Positions 49,054-60,379 of a DNA stretch of 64,000 nucleotides are shown here, one piece after another; position 1 is the stretch's first letter; every line of letters begins with the position of its first letter. This DNA comes from Prostheceraeus crozeri (Eukaryota > Platyhelminthes > Polycladida > Euryleptidae): contig CAJQUW010001420.1 of NCBI GenBank assembly GCA_907163375.1, positions 248,001 to 312,000 on the forward strand, given 5' to 3'. Below the pieces are notes generated by a model that did not search any database, was not told the origin of the DNA, and was given only the letters and a program-made list of their open reading frames with translations. The position numbers and the translations under genes are program-made.

Positions 49054-50385
49054 ACCACATGAGATTAAGTAATGAAAAAATCTGATTGTAGTTGGAAAGA
49101 GCCAATATAGAATGATGGTGGTTTTATTTTCTTTTTCTTATTTCTTGCAATTAATTTCAGTTAACATCCGTTAACTATCTTCAGGTAAAAAGGAAGGAAA
49201 TATGGTCTAGTATAGAATTTAAAATTCACACCCACGTCTATGTCATAATATTGAATACAAAAGGAGGAAGGGCTATGGAACAGGTAGTATTGGGTTACAT
49301 AGTACCAATAGCATCTTAATGATGACCTGACTAGATATGAAAACAAAGGACATAGAAATGGACTAGCAATACAAAGGCTTGAGTTATAAGTACATGCACA
49401 TATCATACAAGTATAAAAAATACAAAGTTATAAAGTGATTGGAAGAAGGTAGGAGGTGTGAATTAGAAATTTGATACTGTTATAATGTAATACATTGTTA
49501 TGTTTTATTATTTTTACACAATAGAAAATATTTTTAATCAAAAAGAAAATCTGCATAATTGTTGAGTTCGATTTTGCTGATAATTGTTGGTTTCATTTTT
49601 CTAATATAATATGCTTCACGAAGTCTTAGGTTTGATGAATCACTATCGTGTGAAAGAATGGTTGTGGAAAAGTTGTAACTGTGACATTACTGAAGATGGT
49701 TGTACATGGAAGACTTGCTGTTTGTTTTATGCTCACGGCAACGGATATGTAATAGTCTTATGGTGCTTCCAATGTAGAAGTTATCACACTTATCACACTT
49801 TAGCTGATAGATTACACATTTCTGATTACAGATGTTGTTGTTGTTAATTGGGCAATTTCTTAAATGACAATCTTGGTTTGATTTAGGATGTTTCAATACA
49901 CCTCTAAGAGTTCTTGATCTTCTTGTTAATCTTACGTTCAAGTTTTCTCGACGAAAAACATTTTGTAGTTGTTTATCCACTTTCTCAGAAATAAATGGAA
50001 AATTGAAGTAAAAATAGTGTCTTTCTTTCTCCTTTCTGTTATTTGGTTTATGTGTTTTACGATAATTGTTGGTGTTGCGAATGATATTTTCGGGATACAT
50101 GTTTAGTCGTAGAATATCATTGAAATTGTCTATGTGTCTGTTTTGAGTTAGATTATTGGAACATCGTTCTGTTAATAAGAAGATCACTAATGGATGTTAA
50201 CTGAAATTAATTGTAAGAAATAAGAAAAATAAAATAAAACCACTATCATTCTATATTGGCTCTTTACAACTACAGTCAAATAATGAAAAATAGCCAAGAC
50301 AATATATTCAAAATGAAAAAATCGTCGGCCGCTAATGCAGCCTCTGATTTGCACCATTAATTACCTTGAAATCTCATATGGTATT
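49054..50385. mobile_element. 1.3-kb unit: GIY-YIG frame between inverted repeats
   Basis: Outer ends TACCACATGAGATT (49057) and AATCTCATATGGTA (to about 50380) are inverted. Inside them 49081-49175 (TGATTGTAGTTGGAAAGAGCC, GGTGGTTTTATTTTC, AATTTCAGTTAACATCC) is mirrored by 50187-50285. The loop holds only an endonuclease frame, as in unit C at 35820. The right arm has an extra stretch of about 80 bp. The inner pair is probably the Penelope terminal repeat, and the outer pair belongs to the CCACATGAGATT family. Confidence 0.65.
49687..50187 (-). pseudogene. GIY-YIG fragment F of a Penelope-like element
   Basis: About 166 codons. The N-terminal half is basic and unassigned, with FPFISEKVDKQLQ typical of the linker region. 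A Cys/His cluster follows (CHLRNCPINNNNICNQKC), then VIYQLKC and CDNFYIGSTIRLLHIRCREH, the GIY-YIG core with its arginine and EH. The frame stops soon after YNHLQ, short of the usual end. No reverse transcriptase is attached. Confidence 0.8.
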
Positions 50386-50820
50386 CATGCATTGTTGTCG
50401 CCGTGCTACTAAAGTGCTTCATCGATGTTTGAAGACATAGATCTCTAGAGCAACAAAATCTTTAGAATTGAAGTAAGGCCTCATTTCTCAACACAATAGT
50501 GGCACAGATATCGCACTCATTTTCACTTACATGTAGATAGACCTGTCAACGAATGCATCATTGGGTTAGAATCAGTCACATGTGCATTGGTGATTCATGC
50601 GCCAACTTAGTTCCCCGGATGTGCCGCGACCTTAAGTCAATTTCCATTCCAGATAAGCAATCTGTTTATGTGCTTGAAGTGAGCAAATTCATTCTACACA
50701 ATTTATGAAATTTAATGGAGAAACGGCATATTTAGTCAGAGTATTATCTTATCAAAGTTGGGGCAATGGGAAAAGTGACTACTGTCAGAAGTTTTCCAGA
50801 CAATTGTTTTGAATTGGACT
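50386..50820. other. no gene recognised
   Basis: Short unique stretch between the inverted-repeat unit and the LINE fragment. Confidence 0.5.
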
Positions 50821-51052
50821 TCATGGCACACAAAGGAGACGCAGGTCACCAGGAGATCTGTGGACTCCGCATTGCGAGATGATGTGCTCCACTGTTTGAG
50901 CTGGATGATCACAAGCACAGGAGGCGGACTGTCGAAAGCTCCATCGCTGAAGGTTGGCGGCCACACATGCGGTGTTGGAGCGGAATCGGTTCAGTCGGAC
51001 CCATTGCTTTCGAGGGACGTCGGCTCCGGATAGTAGCGATTGGTTTGGAGCT
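50821..51052 (-). pseudogene. non-LTR retrotransposon (LINE) C-terminal fragment
   Basis: The minus-strand frame reads PRKQWVRLNRFRSNT, then ANLQRWSF, CACDHPAQTVEHIISQC and a stop after LLCVP. This is the conserved tail of many Jockey/RTE-like LINE proteins: the RxxW..LNRFR motif plus a Cys/His knuckle with C-x-C and HxxxxC spacing. The reverse transcriptase is not present to its right. It is a short relic. Confidence 0.75.
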
Positions 51053-52288
51053 GGGCAGGCACACTTTAGAAAAAGGGATTATCGTTGACTTGCTTGTTCC
51101 ACATTTTCAAAACATCAAAACCGTCACGGAGGAGGCGCGACGCGTGACGTGAAAAAGGCCGTCGTGATTTTAGCCGCTGAGTTGGTGCAAAGGTGAATTG
51201 TATAGAAAGAGTATAGAATCAAAACGAGGTAATATGAACGCAATGTTTGCGTCATAAAAATCATGTTATCATACTTCTACTATGTTGCAATTCTACTTCT
51301 CCTGCCGTTGCAACTGACCAGACAACTAATCCTAGAATGAATGTCGTCAGTGAATGACCGGTCGGCCGGTTCCAACCCTCAGGCATACATTTTACATTTC
51401 TATGTACATGTAGTAACCATGAGAAATGTCAATTGAAGCAGAATCAGTTCATGTCAAGACTCTTCATTTAATCATCTAAAGTTTTCATGCATTCATCAGT
51501 CATTCATCAACATTCATCAGTATGTGATCAGTATTCTTCCGTCTTAATCATTCTCGGCTTATTCCCGAGTCTTAATATCAGTGCACAAATAGTGTTTCCA
51601 TTGAAACATTTGTGTTTTTCAGTCCAGTAGTGGAAAATAGTCTTTCCCTTTTTCTTGCCCTAGATTTCAGCTATCTATTTCCCCATCCTTGAAATTCATT
51701 GGAAACATGATATTTTCAAATTAATTCAGTAGTATCATTCGTAGGACATCGTTTTTCGTCATTAAATCACAGACTTCGTTGTAATCATAATTGCAATTAT
51801 AACTACTGTAAATAGTACTTGTAAAGAATTACATCTTTAGCCGTGTAACTGAGATGTAATTGCAATTACTCTACGGTCAGCTCTGTTAATTAGCACGCAT
51901 TTTAAATTGCCTTACTCTTCTCGTCGATAGTGCGTTGGAATACTTAGATGTGCTCTGGCTGTACAACTTCCATAAATATTTCGAAGAAATTTACAACGAA
52001 ACTGAATGCCAAAATTTAAAGTAAGTGCCGATGCTGTGATATTCTTTCCCCTCTGATTGCTGATCGAAAATGTAAATCAGAAAATTAATGATGTTAATTT
52101 CCCCTCGGAAAATGAGAGACACATAAATTCTTCAAGAAGCCACAGTCCATAGAGTAGTTATATTAAGTAGAGTGGTAACTCCGCATTTATTAAATCCCCA
52201 ATGTGTATACATTTTTGATTTTATTAAATGAACTCAAGGGAGATACAGGTGGTATTGTCACCAAATGTGAGATATGCAAATCTTTATA
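51053..52288. other. no gene recognised
   Basis: AT-rich. GACCGGTCGGCCGGTT near 51357 resembles GC-rich scraps at 12805 and 14090. A diverged relative of the 105-bp direct repeat is at about 51975-52015. Confidence 0.5.
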
Positions 52289-52393
52289 GTTTTGCAGAAA
52301 TTACAACGAAATTGAGTGATCATGATTGTAATGCAGAAGCAATGATGGTATTTTACAGATTCTCATGACTGCCTTGGAGATCTGATGTTTGCT
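52289..52393. repeat. 105-bp direct repeat, copy 1
   Basis: GTTTTGCAGAAATTACAACG through CTTGGAGATCTGATGTTTGC recurs at 53492-53597 with about one substitution. Both copies lie in the same orientation 1.2 kb apart. Confidence 0.9.
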
Positions 52394-52659
52394 AAATTAG
52401 CAATTCGATGGGTTCCTATCACTTTCAAGCTCAACCTCAAAAGTATTTCCTTGAGCGTGATCATATCACAGGCAACCTGCAACACTGGCAGAAAATCACA
52501 TAATCAAAGACAATGACTACATTTAACTTTGAAAAATGTAAATGGTTCCACATCACTATTCAGATTCTAGAAATAAAACATAAATTTAGTGAATCATAAA
52601 TGCCGGTGAAAATTGAATTAAAAACTTGAAATGTCAGCCAAGAAAGCACGAATAATATC

Positions 52660-52990
52660 ATGACTTTTTCATAAAGACTTTTATTATAATACAATTCATG
52701 AAATTCGTTTGATAATCAGCTTAATTTCCGCTTAGTTAGGATGATTATTAGCAAACATTCATTCCTTTTGATATTCAACTTGTTTCATAGGCCTACTACT
52801 TATATAGGAGAGTCATCTCAGTAGTATATAAATTGGCAAAATTTTGATTTTTTTGAAACTGTTCAAATAATGTTTTGGACCACGGGAACGTAATCTCCGC
52901 AAAAAGCTGAATCTTTTGATATAAAAATTTTCACTGTATACAGATGCTGTTTTGAGTCGACACTCTATCTATAGACTATATGTCACAGTC
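52660..52990 (-). repeat. dispersed repeat, copy 2 of the family at 1438-1760
   Basis: Reverse complement of the first copy, with the same block order. It adds an AGGCCTA-containing insertion near 52793. Confidence 0.7.
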
Positions 52991-53491
52991 TAAATCTTTA
53001 CATCAACGTAAACCTCAACGGAGATGTGATTGCAATCGTAATGAAGTCTCCTAGAAGCCACAAGTTTCGACATCACAGCACTGCATCTTCAGTTTGAATT
53101 ATTGGTAGAGATGTGAGGCGAAAGCATTTGGGGGAATAAAAAGGTGTCAATTTTGTATCAAGTTACAACCGTGGTTTGTACTCCGAGGAGCAGTAGTGGT
53201 TGACCTTTGCGTATCCGCAAAAATAAATGTTGGGAAAACGAATAGTGAATTGCCAGCAATTATGTAAAGTAATTACAAAGTAACTGAAATGTACGCGAAG
53301 AAAAGTGGAGTAATTCGTAGTTGTAATCAATTACAATTCATGAGTAAATGAAACAAGCATGTTAAATCATCAGAGTGTTTGGTCTTGATTATTAGAATTT
53401 AAAGTTAATGAATAAGTAAATAACAATTTGCAATCAGAAAAAAATTAACTTTTTTCAACAAATCATGCAATATAAAACGGACAATTTTGAG

Positions 53492-53597
53492 GTTTTGCAG
53501 AAATTACAACGAAATTGAGTGATCATGATTGTAATGCAGAAGAAATGATGGTATTTTACAGATTCTCATGACTGCCTTGGAGATCTGATGTTTGCTC
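53492..53597. repeat. 105-bp direct repeat, copy 2
   Basis: Near-identical to 52289-52393, differing at GAAGAAATG for GAAGCAATG. Flanking sequence differs. It may be the ends of a small LTR-like or tandemly duplicated unit, but no TG...CA ends are evident. Confidence 0.85.
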
Positions 53598-54303
53598 ATT
53601 TTGCAATAAGGATAAGAATCCACGAAGAAGAAGTTCAATGAGATATTACAAACCATTTCCCAGCAGTGAAGTCATCAGCTGAAAAAAAGGAAATTAAATT
53701 AAAACTAAATGAAATCAGAAATGTATTCTCAAACTACCACATTTGGAGGGAAATGCATTCTGCGAACAGTTGCTTGGTTTGTGCTGATCAACAGAGATAT
53801 GGCACTAATTAAGTCCATGAACCGCCTGTTTGGCCGTGTGGGTAAAGCACTTGTTTGGTTTTCTAGTTGACTTGTGTTGAACGATAGCATTGTACACTAA
53901 AAGCCAAAAGACTTGTCACCCTTGCACTGTATACTATACGACCAAAATATAAATACAACAACACTTGATTCATTGTCGATCGATTTCGTATCGTTTATTG
54001 ATGCATTATCAGGGCATCAAGTCAAATCATCAAAATGAGGTTTATATACAAATTAAAATGATCAAATAAACACAGTTAAGAGCAGCTAAAATGAAATTTA
54101 CAGTAGAATGGTTGGAGAGGTAATTGCGCATTTACTTTTACCTCTCTGTGGTACAATTAAAAAATATGCAACGGAACAGAAGAATCGCATTCGTTCAATA
54201 AATTGTCAGTTTCATGCATTTTGATCAATATGGATTCAGCTATGCGAGTGTGCTTAATACGGCAAACAATAGAAAAATCATTGGCTGTCGCTTTGTGAAT
54301 GTG
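53598..54303 (-). other. non-coding; includes 3' end of Penelope-like element G
   Basis: On the minus strand 54050 to 53960 reads GACTTGATGCCCTGATAATG followed by a CGAAATCGATCG box. That is the position and general look of the structured Penelope terminal repeat. The rest has no gene. Confidence 0.45.
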
Positions 54304-55245
54304 CTATGTAATTTCAGAATCTTGCGGTCTGCCTTTAATATGCTCATCAATACGAGTAATCAGGTGCCTATGAGTCTCACCTATGTAGCAACTGTCGCAT
54401 TGCCCACATTTGAATTTGTAAACTAAATTAGAGATGAGACTTGTAGGCACCGGATCTTTTTTTGGAAAGATACTGTGAGTTTTGAAGGTATTAAAAACTA
54501 TGGAAAGTTTATGGTTTTCTGGTAGGATACGGTTGACGGCATGAATACTTTTCAATGTCTCTTTTTCTTTCACGTAAGGTAACTTCCAATAAGTATAAGA
54601 AATATTCGAATTCAAATTTTGATCCGAATTATGCGAAGTAGTAAAATTATCAACTTTTTGTTTGATCTTGGTAATGAAACTTTGATTGTAGCCTTTTCGC
54701 ATAAAAATCAACAAAATTTTTTCAAAGGATTTTTCATAAAAATCATCATTACTACAAAGATGCTGGCACGATAAATCAAAGCCTTCATGGCAGCAGTTTT
54801 GTACCTGAGAAAGCCTCCTTCTGTGTATAGACACCCGTGTTTGTTGGCTGAACTGCCCACTCAGTTCCAAAACCATCATCAAGTTTGTGGACAATGACAT
54901 CTAACAAGTTCAGCTTTTTACCATTCTCAGTGTCCATAGTGAACTGAATATTCTTGTGATGAGTATTCAGATATTTCAGAAAGATCGAAGCTTCATCTTC
55001 ATTTTTGAAGATGGCAAAGACATCATCCACGCAACGACGGTAATACAGAGGAGCACGATCAAATTTCCTCTCTATCATATTCATGGCAAACATGGCAAGA
55101 GTAGGAGCAAATTTTGAGCCCATAGCGACTCCATCATGTTGAGTATAAAAACTTCCGTTACATTGAAATGAATTGCCATGAATATGATGTCTGCTCAGTA
55201 AGCAGTCGTATAATGTAGCAGCAGTTTTTACAATTTAATCGGAGA
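54304..55245 (-). pseudogene. Penelope-like element G: reverse transcriptase C-terminal half plus GIY-YIG
   Basis: Leftward from about 55245 the sequence reads IVKTAATLYDCLL (preceded by an in-frame TAA), FQCNGSFYTQHDGVAMGSK, FAPTLA, the catalytic YRRCVDDVFAIF, and LNLLDVIV. Near 54800-54860 the frame changes. It continues YEKSFEKIL, LPYVKEKE, and the nuclease LVYKFKCGQCDSCYIGETHR with RIDEH. The N-terminal third of the enzyme is missing. At least one stop and one frameshift make it inactive. Confidence 0.9.
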
Positions 55246-55589
55246 GAGGGTCTATCAAAAGCACTTCCTTCCTAACAAATCATCTTTCTCGATTTGTTTC
55301 TATCTGCAGAATGGTGTGAAATCAAACAGATTTTAACGAGATATGTTTCATTTGTAGCTTTTTTATTGACATTTTATACACAGTGAGGCAGGGCCTTTCC
55401 AGATAATTGATCAAGTCAGGATGCCTTCTGGTTTGAATTGTGAGTAAGTTGCTCAATTCTGCACTGCCCAAATGGAAACTCAAACTAAATTGTGATCATC
55501 AAGTCTTTCTATGTCTGCGACCAACTCGGTCCATTCTGAGATGGCCCAAGTGAGTGCTAAGGGGTTCATCTGACTTGAAGTCGGAGACC
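55246..55589. other. no gene recognised
   Basis: Unassigned sequence between the two retroelement relics. The left part may continue element G in decayed form. Confidence 0.4.
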
Positions 55590-56115
55590 TCGTTTATATT
55601 CCGTTACATGGACGGATGAAAATGGCATGATTATAAACAAAGAAAAATGTAATCAAACGTTTTTTAGCAACATGAGTAATTTTGACATGAGCTCATTTCT
55701 GATAAATAATATTCCTTATGTTAAATTTTTGAAATTACTTGGTGTTATCTTTTATCCTAGACTATCTTGGAATTGTCATGTCTCTGAAATTTTGAAGAAA
55801 GTGTCCAGAAAGATTCACGTTTTGTGGCAACTGAAGAACGTTGCTTCTAACGAGTTTCTTATTGATATATATTTCTCGTGTATTAGAAGCATTCTAGAGT
55901 ATTGTTCGCCTCTTTTTGTCTGTTTACAGATCTCTTCTTCCAACTTGTTGGAACGTTTCCAAAACAGATGTCACCGCATTATATGTAAAACGAAATGTGA
56001 TTGTCCTAAGTTTGTCCCACTGAATTGCCGACGACTGATTTTAAGTTATAAACTTTTCAGGAAAATTGTGGATGATGAGGCAAGTACTTTATCTCGCAAG
56101 GACTATATCAAGTAA
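55590..56115 (+). pseudogene. non-LTR retrotransposon reverse transcriptase, C-terminal fragment
   Basis: The frame runs VTWTDENGMIINKEKCNQ, then FLKLLGVIFYPRLSWNCHV, RKIHVLWQLKN and RSILEYCSPLFV. These are the thumb-side motifs that follow the catalytic domain in CR1/L2/Jockey-type LINEs (N-G-x-x-I-N-x-x-K-C; L-G-V-x-x-x-x-x-L-x-W; Y-x-x-P-x-x). The catalytic part is missing to the left, and the frame ends at a TAA (56113-56115). A fragment, open for its length. Confidence 0.85.
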
Positions 56116-57761
56116 ATACATGATACTTAATTCGGATTACTGAGGAGCATATGTCGCATGCGTCTGCTTAATACTCAAGTACAGCCCTGCCATGCAGTAT
56201 TTCGGAAGCGCTTCGATTTAAGCATTGCTAACCCGAAGTTTATCGATGTTTCTTAATAAATATCTCATCACCTTCTCATTTAGTTCCACAGAATGACATG
56301 ATGGATTGTGACATGAATGTCATGACAGCATTGTACATGAAGGTTAAGTCCCTCAAACGATTTGTTGCTACGGTTACTTTAACAACGGCAATTATCAATC
56401 ACGTTGACCAATGCCCTCTGCAATATGTTCCTTAATTGGATAATAAGTTACAGTGTTGTCAAACTTTTACACAAACATCATTCGCAATATCACTGTGTCC
56501 GTGATGAATGTGTACTTTATTTCCCAAAAGATCAGAAAAGTATTTAGTTCAATCTCCCTTGGGGATATCTAAGGAATTCCTTAGTTAACTAACAGTTAAC
56601 TATTATTCCTCTTAGTTAACTAACAGTTGCACAAATGATCGTGAAATTTTTGATGATGCAGACCTACAAACAGTACAAAGTTTATTCAAAAAGCACACAT
56701 GCTTCTGCAGGCGAAAGAACAACAATTATATTAAAGGACAGGCGTTTCATGTCAAAGGCAAGACAGTGGACACTATCGCATGTATCAGATCTTGCTGGCC
56801 AGACTTACAACTCGTTCCTCTGCGTGTGTCCATAGCGTTCGTTCTAAGTAGAAGCTGTGGCAGTTTGGTAAAGTCGTTCATCCCTGATTCGAAGTTTCAA
56901 ACTGGAAATGCCGACATTGAACGATGCAATATTGAGACCTTACCAAAGACTGTGAGGAAGAGATGTGCATTAAGTGATCGCAACACTTTATCTATGGATA
57001 TTGCAGGTGCACCGTAGGAAAGGTTAGAGAAATAATCAAATGCGAGGTTCGACATATGAACTCTTTTAATGGAATATCGTCAACAAAGTGATATGTTTAA
57101 ATGATATCAATGTTTGTATGGAAAGCATCAATGACTGTCTTTTAAGCAGAACATCTACATTTTCAATTTCGGTGACATATAAATCATTTTATATCTAACT
57201 TACATTTCCTCAAAAAAAAACGCAGTCTTTGATAAAGTCACGCCATGCCGTCTACCTATCTATCTGTTACAGTAATTTCAATAAATCCTGCGTGATATTT
57301 TTAATGTGTGACATTCGTTGAAGATTTGACAAATCGTTCATTGAGTTAGCACAAAATGGTGATAAAATGATAATTACATGCATACTTAGCCTCCCTCCCA
57401 CGGTGATAAATTGATTGTTGAGCATGTACAATACAAGAGACAAACTACAAAACATGAAATCACAAAAAGTAATCACAATATACACACAAAGAAGAGCAGT
57501 TGAAAAATCAAAACAGATGCGCGAAATTTGCGATTGATAAAAGAACTTTTGAATAGCAAATGCTTTGCTACAAAATTTCTGAAAACATTTTTAAAGCACC
57601 AGTTCTATAGTATTCTCGGGATTCGAAAATTACACCTATGATCATCATGATACGTCTCTCATAAAAGGTGGTCGGAGACCAGATGGTCAGAGCAATAAGC
57701 CTAGATTAACCCACTGGGGTCGTAGGGCAAGGGTGGGTTTTCTATTAATGCTGCATATATA
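56116..57761. other. no gene recognised
   Basis: Short frames only. A local repeat of GTTAACTAACAGTT lies near 56580-56630. Confidence 0.5.
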
Positions 57762-57957
57762 CGAGGGCGCGCTGAAAAGTAATGCCTCCAAAGTTCCTGT
57801 AGCCATTATAATATCATTCAACCAATGCGCTTTCACTCAGTACATGTTGCAAACAATCTTCACAGAAAATCATGTTAATCGATTTCATGCTGAACTCTCT
57901 TCATTACACCCTTCACAAATCAAGGTAGCATAGATAGTCGGTCAGTTGAAGCTAATC

Positions 57958-59815
57958 ATGGCAGAGGGAAGTGAAAGCGGCGCGATTCGCTCCAAAGCAA
58001 CGTGTTGTGATCGAATTCTAAAAAGCAGAGAACATTCCCCCGATTGAAATTCATCGACGTTTATCGGCCGTTTATGGTGAAGAAAGTGTTGTTGATGTCA
58101 GCACGGTACGACGATAGGCAAGGCGGTCTTCTGATTCTGAACCAGGGCGAGCAGATCTCAGGGACGAACCTCGAAGTGGAAGGCCAGTAACTGCAACGGA
58201 TGATCGCAATCAGCAATTAATTGATCAAATGATTCAAGAAAATCGACGTGTCTCTCAAGACCAAGATTGATCTTGGGTATAATCTTTGGTGTCACCCAAG
58301 ATTTGATCCAAGATTGGCCAGATTTCAGTAAAAGATGTACAACTGGCAATTCTTGAAGACAGACTTTGAAATTTATTTTGTTGATACGAAGCATACTTTT
58401 CTATTAGCATATTTATCCATCGTCTTGGCTTGATATTCGTCATTGGCTTACAATATTCGGCCGATATTCAGCTTTGATTTAATGTTGATAGCCAAATACT
58501 TCATTAATGTATTATTATAGTTTTCTGTCAGAACTTGACCTATTTTACAAAGCTTTAAATGTTCATGCTAATAAAAGCAAATGAAAAAAATCTTAACATT
58601 GTATTAAGCATTTATCATTTCTTAGTTTTTACATATGCAGCATAAATGAAGTACAGTGTAGACCTAAATAATATTAACGTTTTTACAAATATAATAACGG
58701 TAGCCTATACAAAAATGATTATTAAGCTAATTATTATTAGATGGTGTAAAACATAGGCATATGTTTGATTACCATGTGTAGATATAATTTTGACTCAAAA
58801 CGACTACAATAATCAAGTGTAGACAAATACACATTTAGGCCAAATATTGTAAAGTACTCAAAATGTTAGATTCTTTGATTTGGTTGCAGGTGCTAACATA
58901 CTGATTTCAAGGACTACGACTTTTTTGATTTTCCGGGTAAATTCTACATAGGCCTACAAGTATGTATTACACTTGTATTTTTTTACACTATATATTTTTT
59001 AATCTTGGATGTCACCCAAGATCTTGGTTCGGCACCCCAAGATTCTTGGGTACCCCCCCAAGATCACCCAAGATCCAACCTTGTCAAGAGTATTTGGCAG
59101 AATCCTTGGTAATACAGTAAGGTCTGCGCAAGATGGGCACCACGGCAGCTCACTGATCCAATGAAACAACGAAGAGCTGAGGTGTGTCGAGCCCTGCATT
59201 CACAATACGACAGAGAAAAAGATAAATTTCTTGCAAGCATTGTGACTGGTGATGAAACTTGGGTTCATCATTATGAACCGGAGAGCAAGAGAGCATCGAT
59301 GGAGTTTCGTCGCAGCGGTTCTCCTCCTCCTCCTAGGAAATTCAAGACCTTCCCATCCGCCGGCAAATTGATGCTGTCTGTTGGGATAGTCATGGTGTTA
59401 TCCTTGCTGAGTTCCTGCAACCTGGTTCCACTGTGAATTCGGAAAGCTACTCTTGGCAATCTCAATGCAAGGATTCGGAGAGTTAGTCCTGAGATGAAAG
59501 TTGTTCATCTTCAGTATGACAATGCCCGACCTCACACGACCGTGCTCAGACCGCATCTCACATCGGGCGACTTGGCTTCAGAGTTGTGGAACATCCCGCC
59601 TACAGCCCAGACTTCGCTCCGTCTGACTATAATCTTTTCCCCAAGCTGAAAGAGCATCGCGAGGTCGGTGCTAGCAGTCAAACGAAGAAGTGAAGGCTGT
59701 GGTCAGGAAGTGGCTCCGTGATCAAGATGAGCAGTTTTTTTACTGACGGTATAAATAAACTGCCTTACCGTTGGGGATGTGCATTAGCCGAGAAGGTGAC
59801 TATGTCGAAAAATAG
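57958..59815 (+). pseudogene. mariner DD34D transposase, interrupted by an insertion
   Basis: ATG at 57958. The N-terminal region is decayed but readable (IEIHRRLSAVYGEESVVDVS, EPRSGRPVTA, QENRRVS), with frameshifts and a stop. It is then split by the 58261-59083 element. The catalytic part resumes with MKQRRAEVC, IVTGDETWVHHYEPESKR (first D), FKTFPSAGKLML, then in other frames QYDNARPH (second D) and SPDFAPSDYNLFPKLKEH (third D). It ends GDYVEK then TAG. Several indels make it inactive. Confidence 0.9.
58261..59083. mobile_element. 823-bp element with CTTGGGT-rich ends inserted in the mariner
   Basis: The left end CCAAGATTGATCTTGGGT and the right end, in reverse complement, CAAGGTTGGATCTTGGGT are inverted. 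The subterminal regions repeat CACCCAAGAT and CCAAGATCTTGG. TCAAGA at 58255-58260 and 59084-59089 fits a target duplication of about 6 bp. It is non-coding, and the class is unknown. Confidence 0.75.
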
Positions 59816-59989
59816 TGATACATTTTTGAAAACATATTTAATTTTAGTGGAAAACGTCATTTAATTAGTTGTTGATTCAATAGAATGTGAATTATTAAGA
59901 TGGAGGCATTACTTTTCAGCACGCCCTCGTACAAATCAAAGTAGTAAGGAAGTGACAAACACCAGATAGCGCAAGATGGCCGCCATCGC

Positions 59990-60150
59990 TGACTCCCCCC
60001 CCCTCTGGAACGGCAGAGTGTCGTGGTCGGCCGCCGTGGTGCTTCGGGTCTGAGTCCCCCCCCCCTCTGGAACGACAGAGTCTGTCGTGGTGTGCCGGCC
60101 AGGTGGGTTCACAACATGTTCGCTGACTCCCCCCCCCCCTCTGCAACGAC
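59990..60150. repeat. three tandem poly-C / ACGACAGAGT units
   Basis: Runs of ten or eleven C at 59994, 60056 and 60129 are each followed by TCTGSAACGRCAGAGT, 61 and 73 bp apart. They start 60 bp right of the mariner end. Confidence 0.85.
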
Positions 60151-60186
60151 AGAGTGTGAGACTCGAGTGAGTTGGTCCGACCGCCT

Positions 60187-60283
60187 GGTTGACTTGGGCG
60201 ACCGTCCAGGTTGACGTGGGCGACCGTCTAGGTTGACGTGGGCGACCGTCTAGGTTGACGTGGGCGACCGTCTAGGTTGTCGT
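60187..60283. repeat. 22-bp minisatellite, about 4.4 units
   Basis: Unit GTTGACGTGGGCGACCGTCT plus AG, repeated in tandem. The first copy has two substitutions. Confidence 0.9.
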
Positions 60284-60379
60284 GGATGGTGAAATGGCTA
60301 CCAGATTCGGATTCAGCGTCAAATTCTGCATCTGTGGTGTGATTTCCAGCTCAATCGGCGAGAAAAACTGTTTCTTCAA

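Larger units (their letters stand above)
57762..59929 (+). mobile_element. mariner element with intact 28-bp ends and TA target, interrupted
   Basis: Left end CGAGGGCGCGCTGAAAAG and right end, in reverse complement, CGAGGGCGTGCTGAAAAG continue through TAATGCCTCC. They differ at one of 28 positions. TA lies at 57760-57761 and 59930-59931. Without the 0.8-kb insertion at 58261-59083 the length is about 1.34 kb, normal for mariner. Confidence 0.95.

Noticed and set aside
52289-53597. Pair of 105-bp repeats as LTRs
   Set aside because: No TG...CA ends, primer-binding site, polypurine tract or target duplication could be seen.
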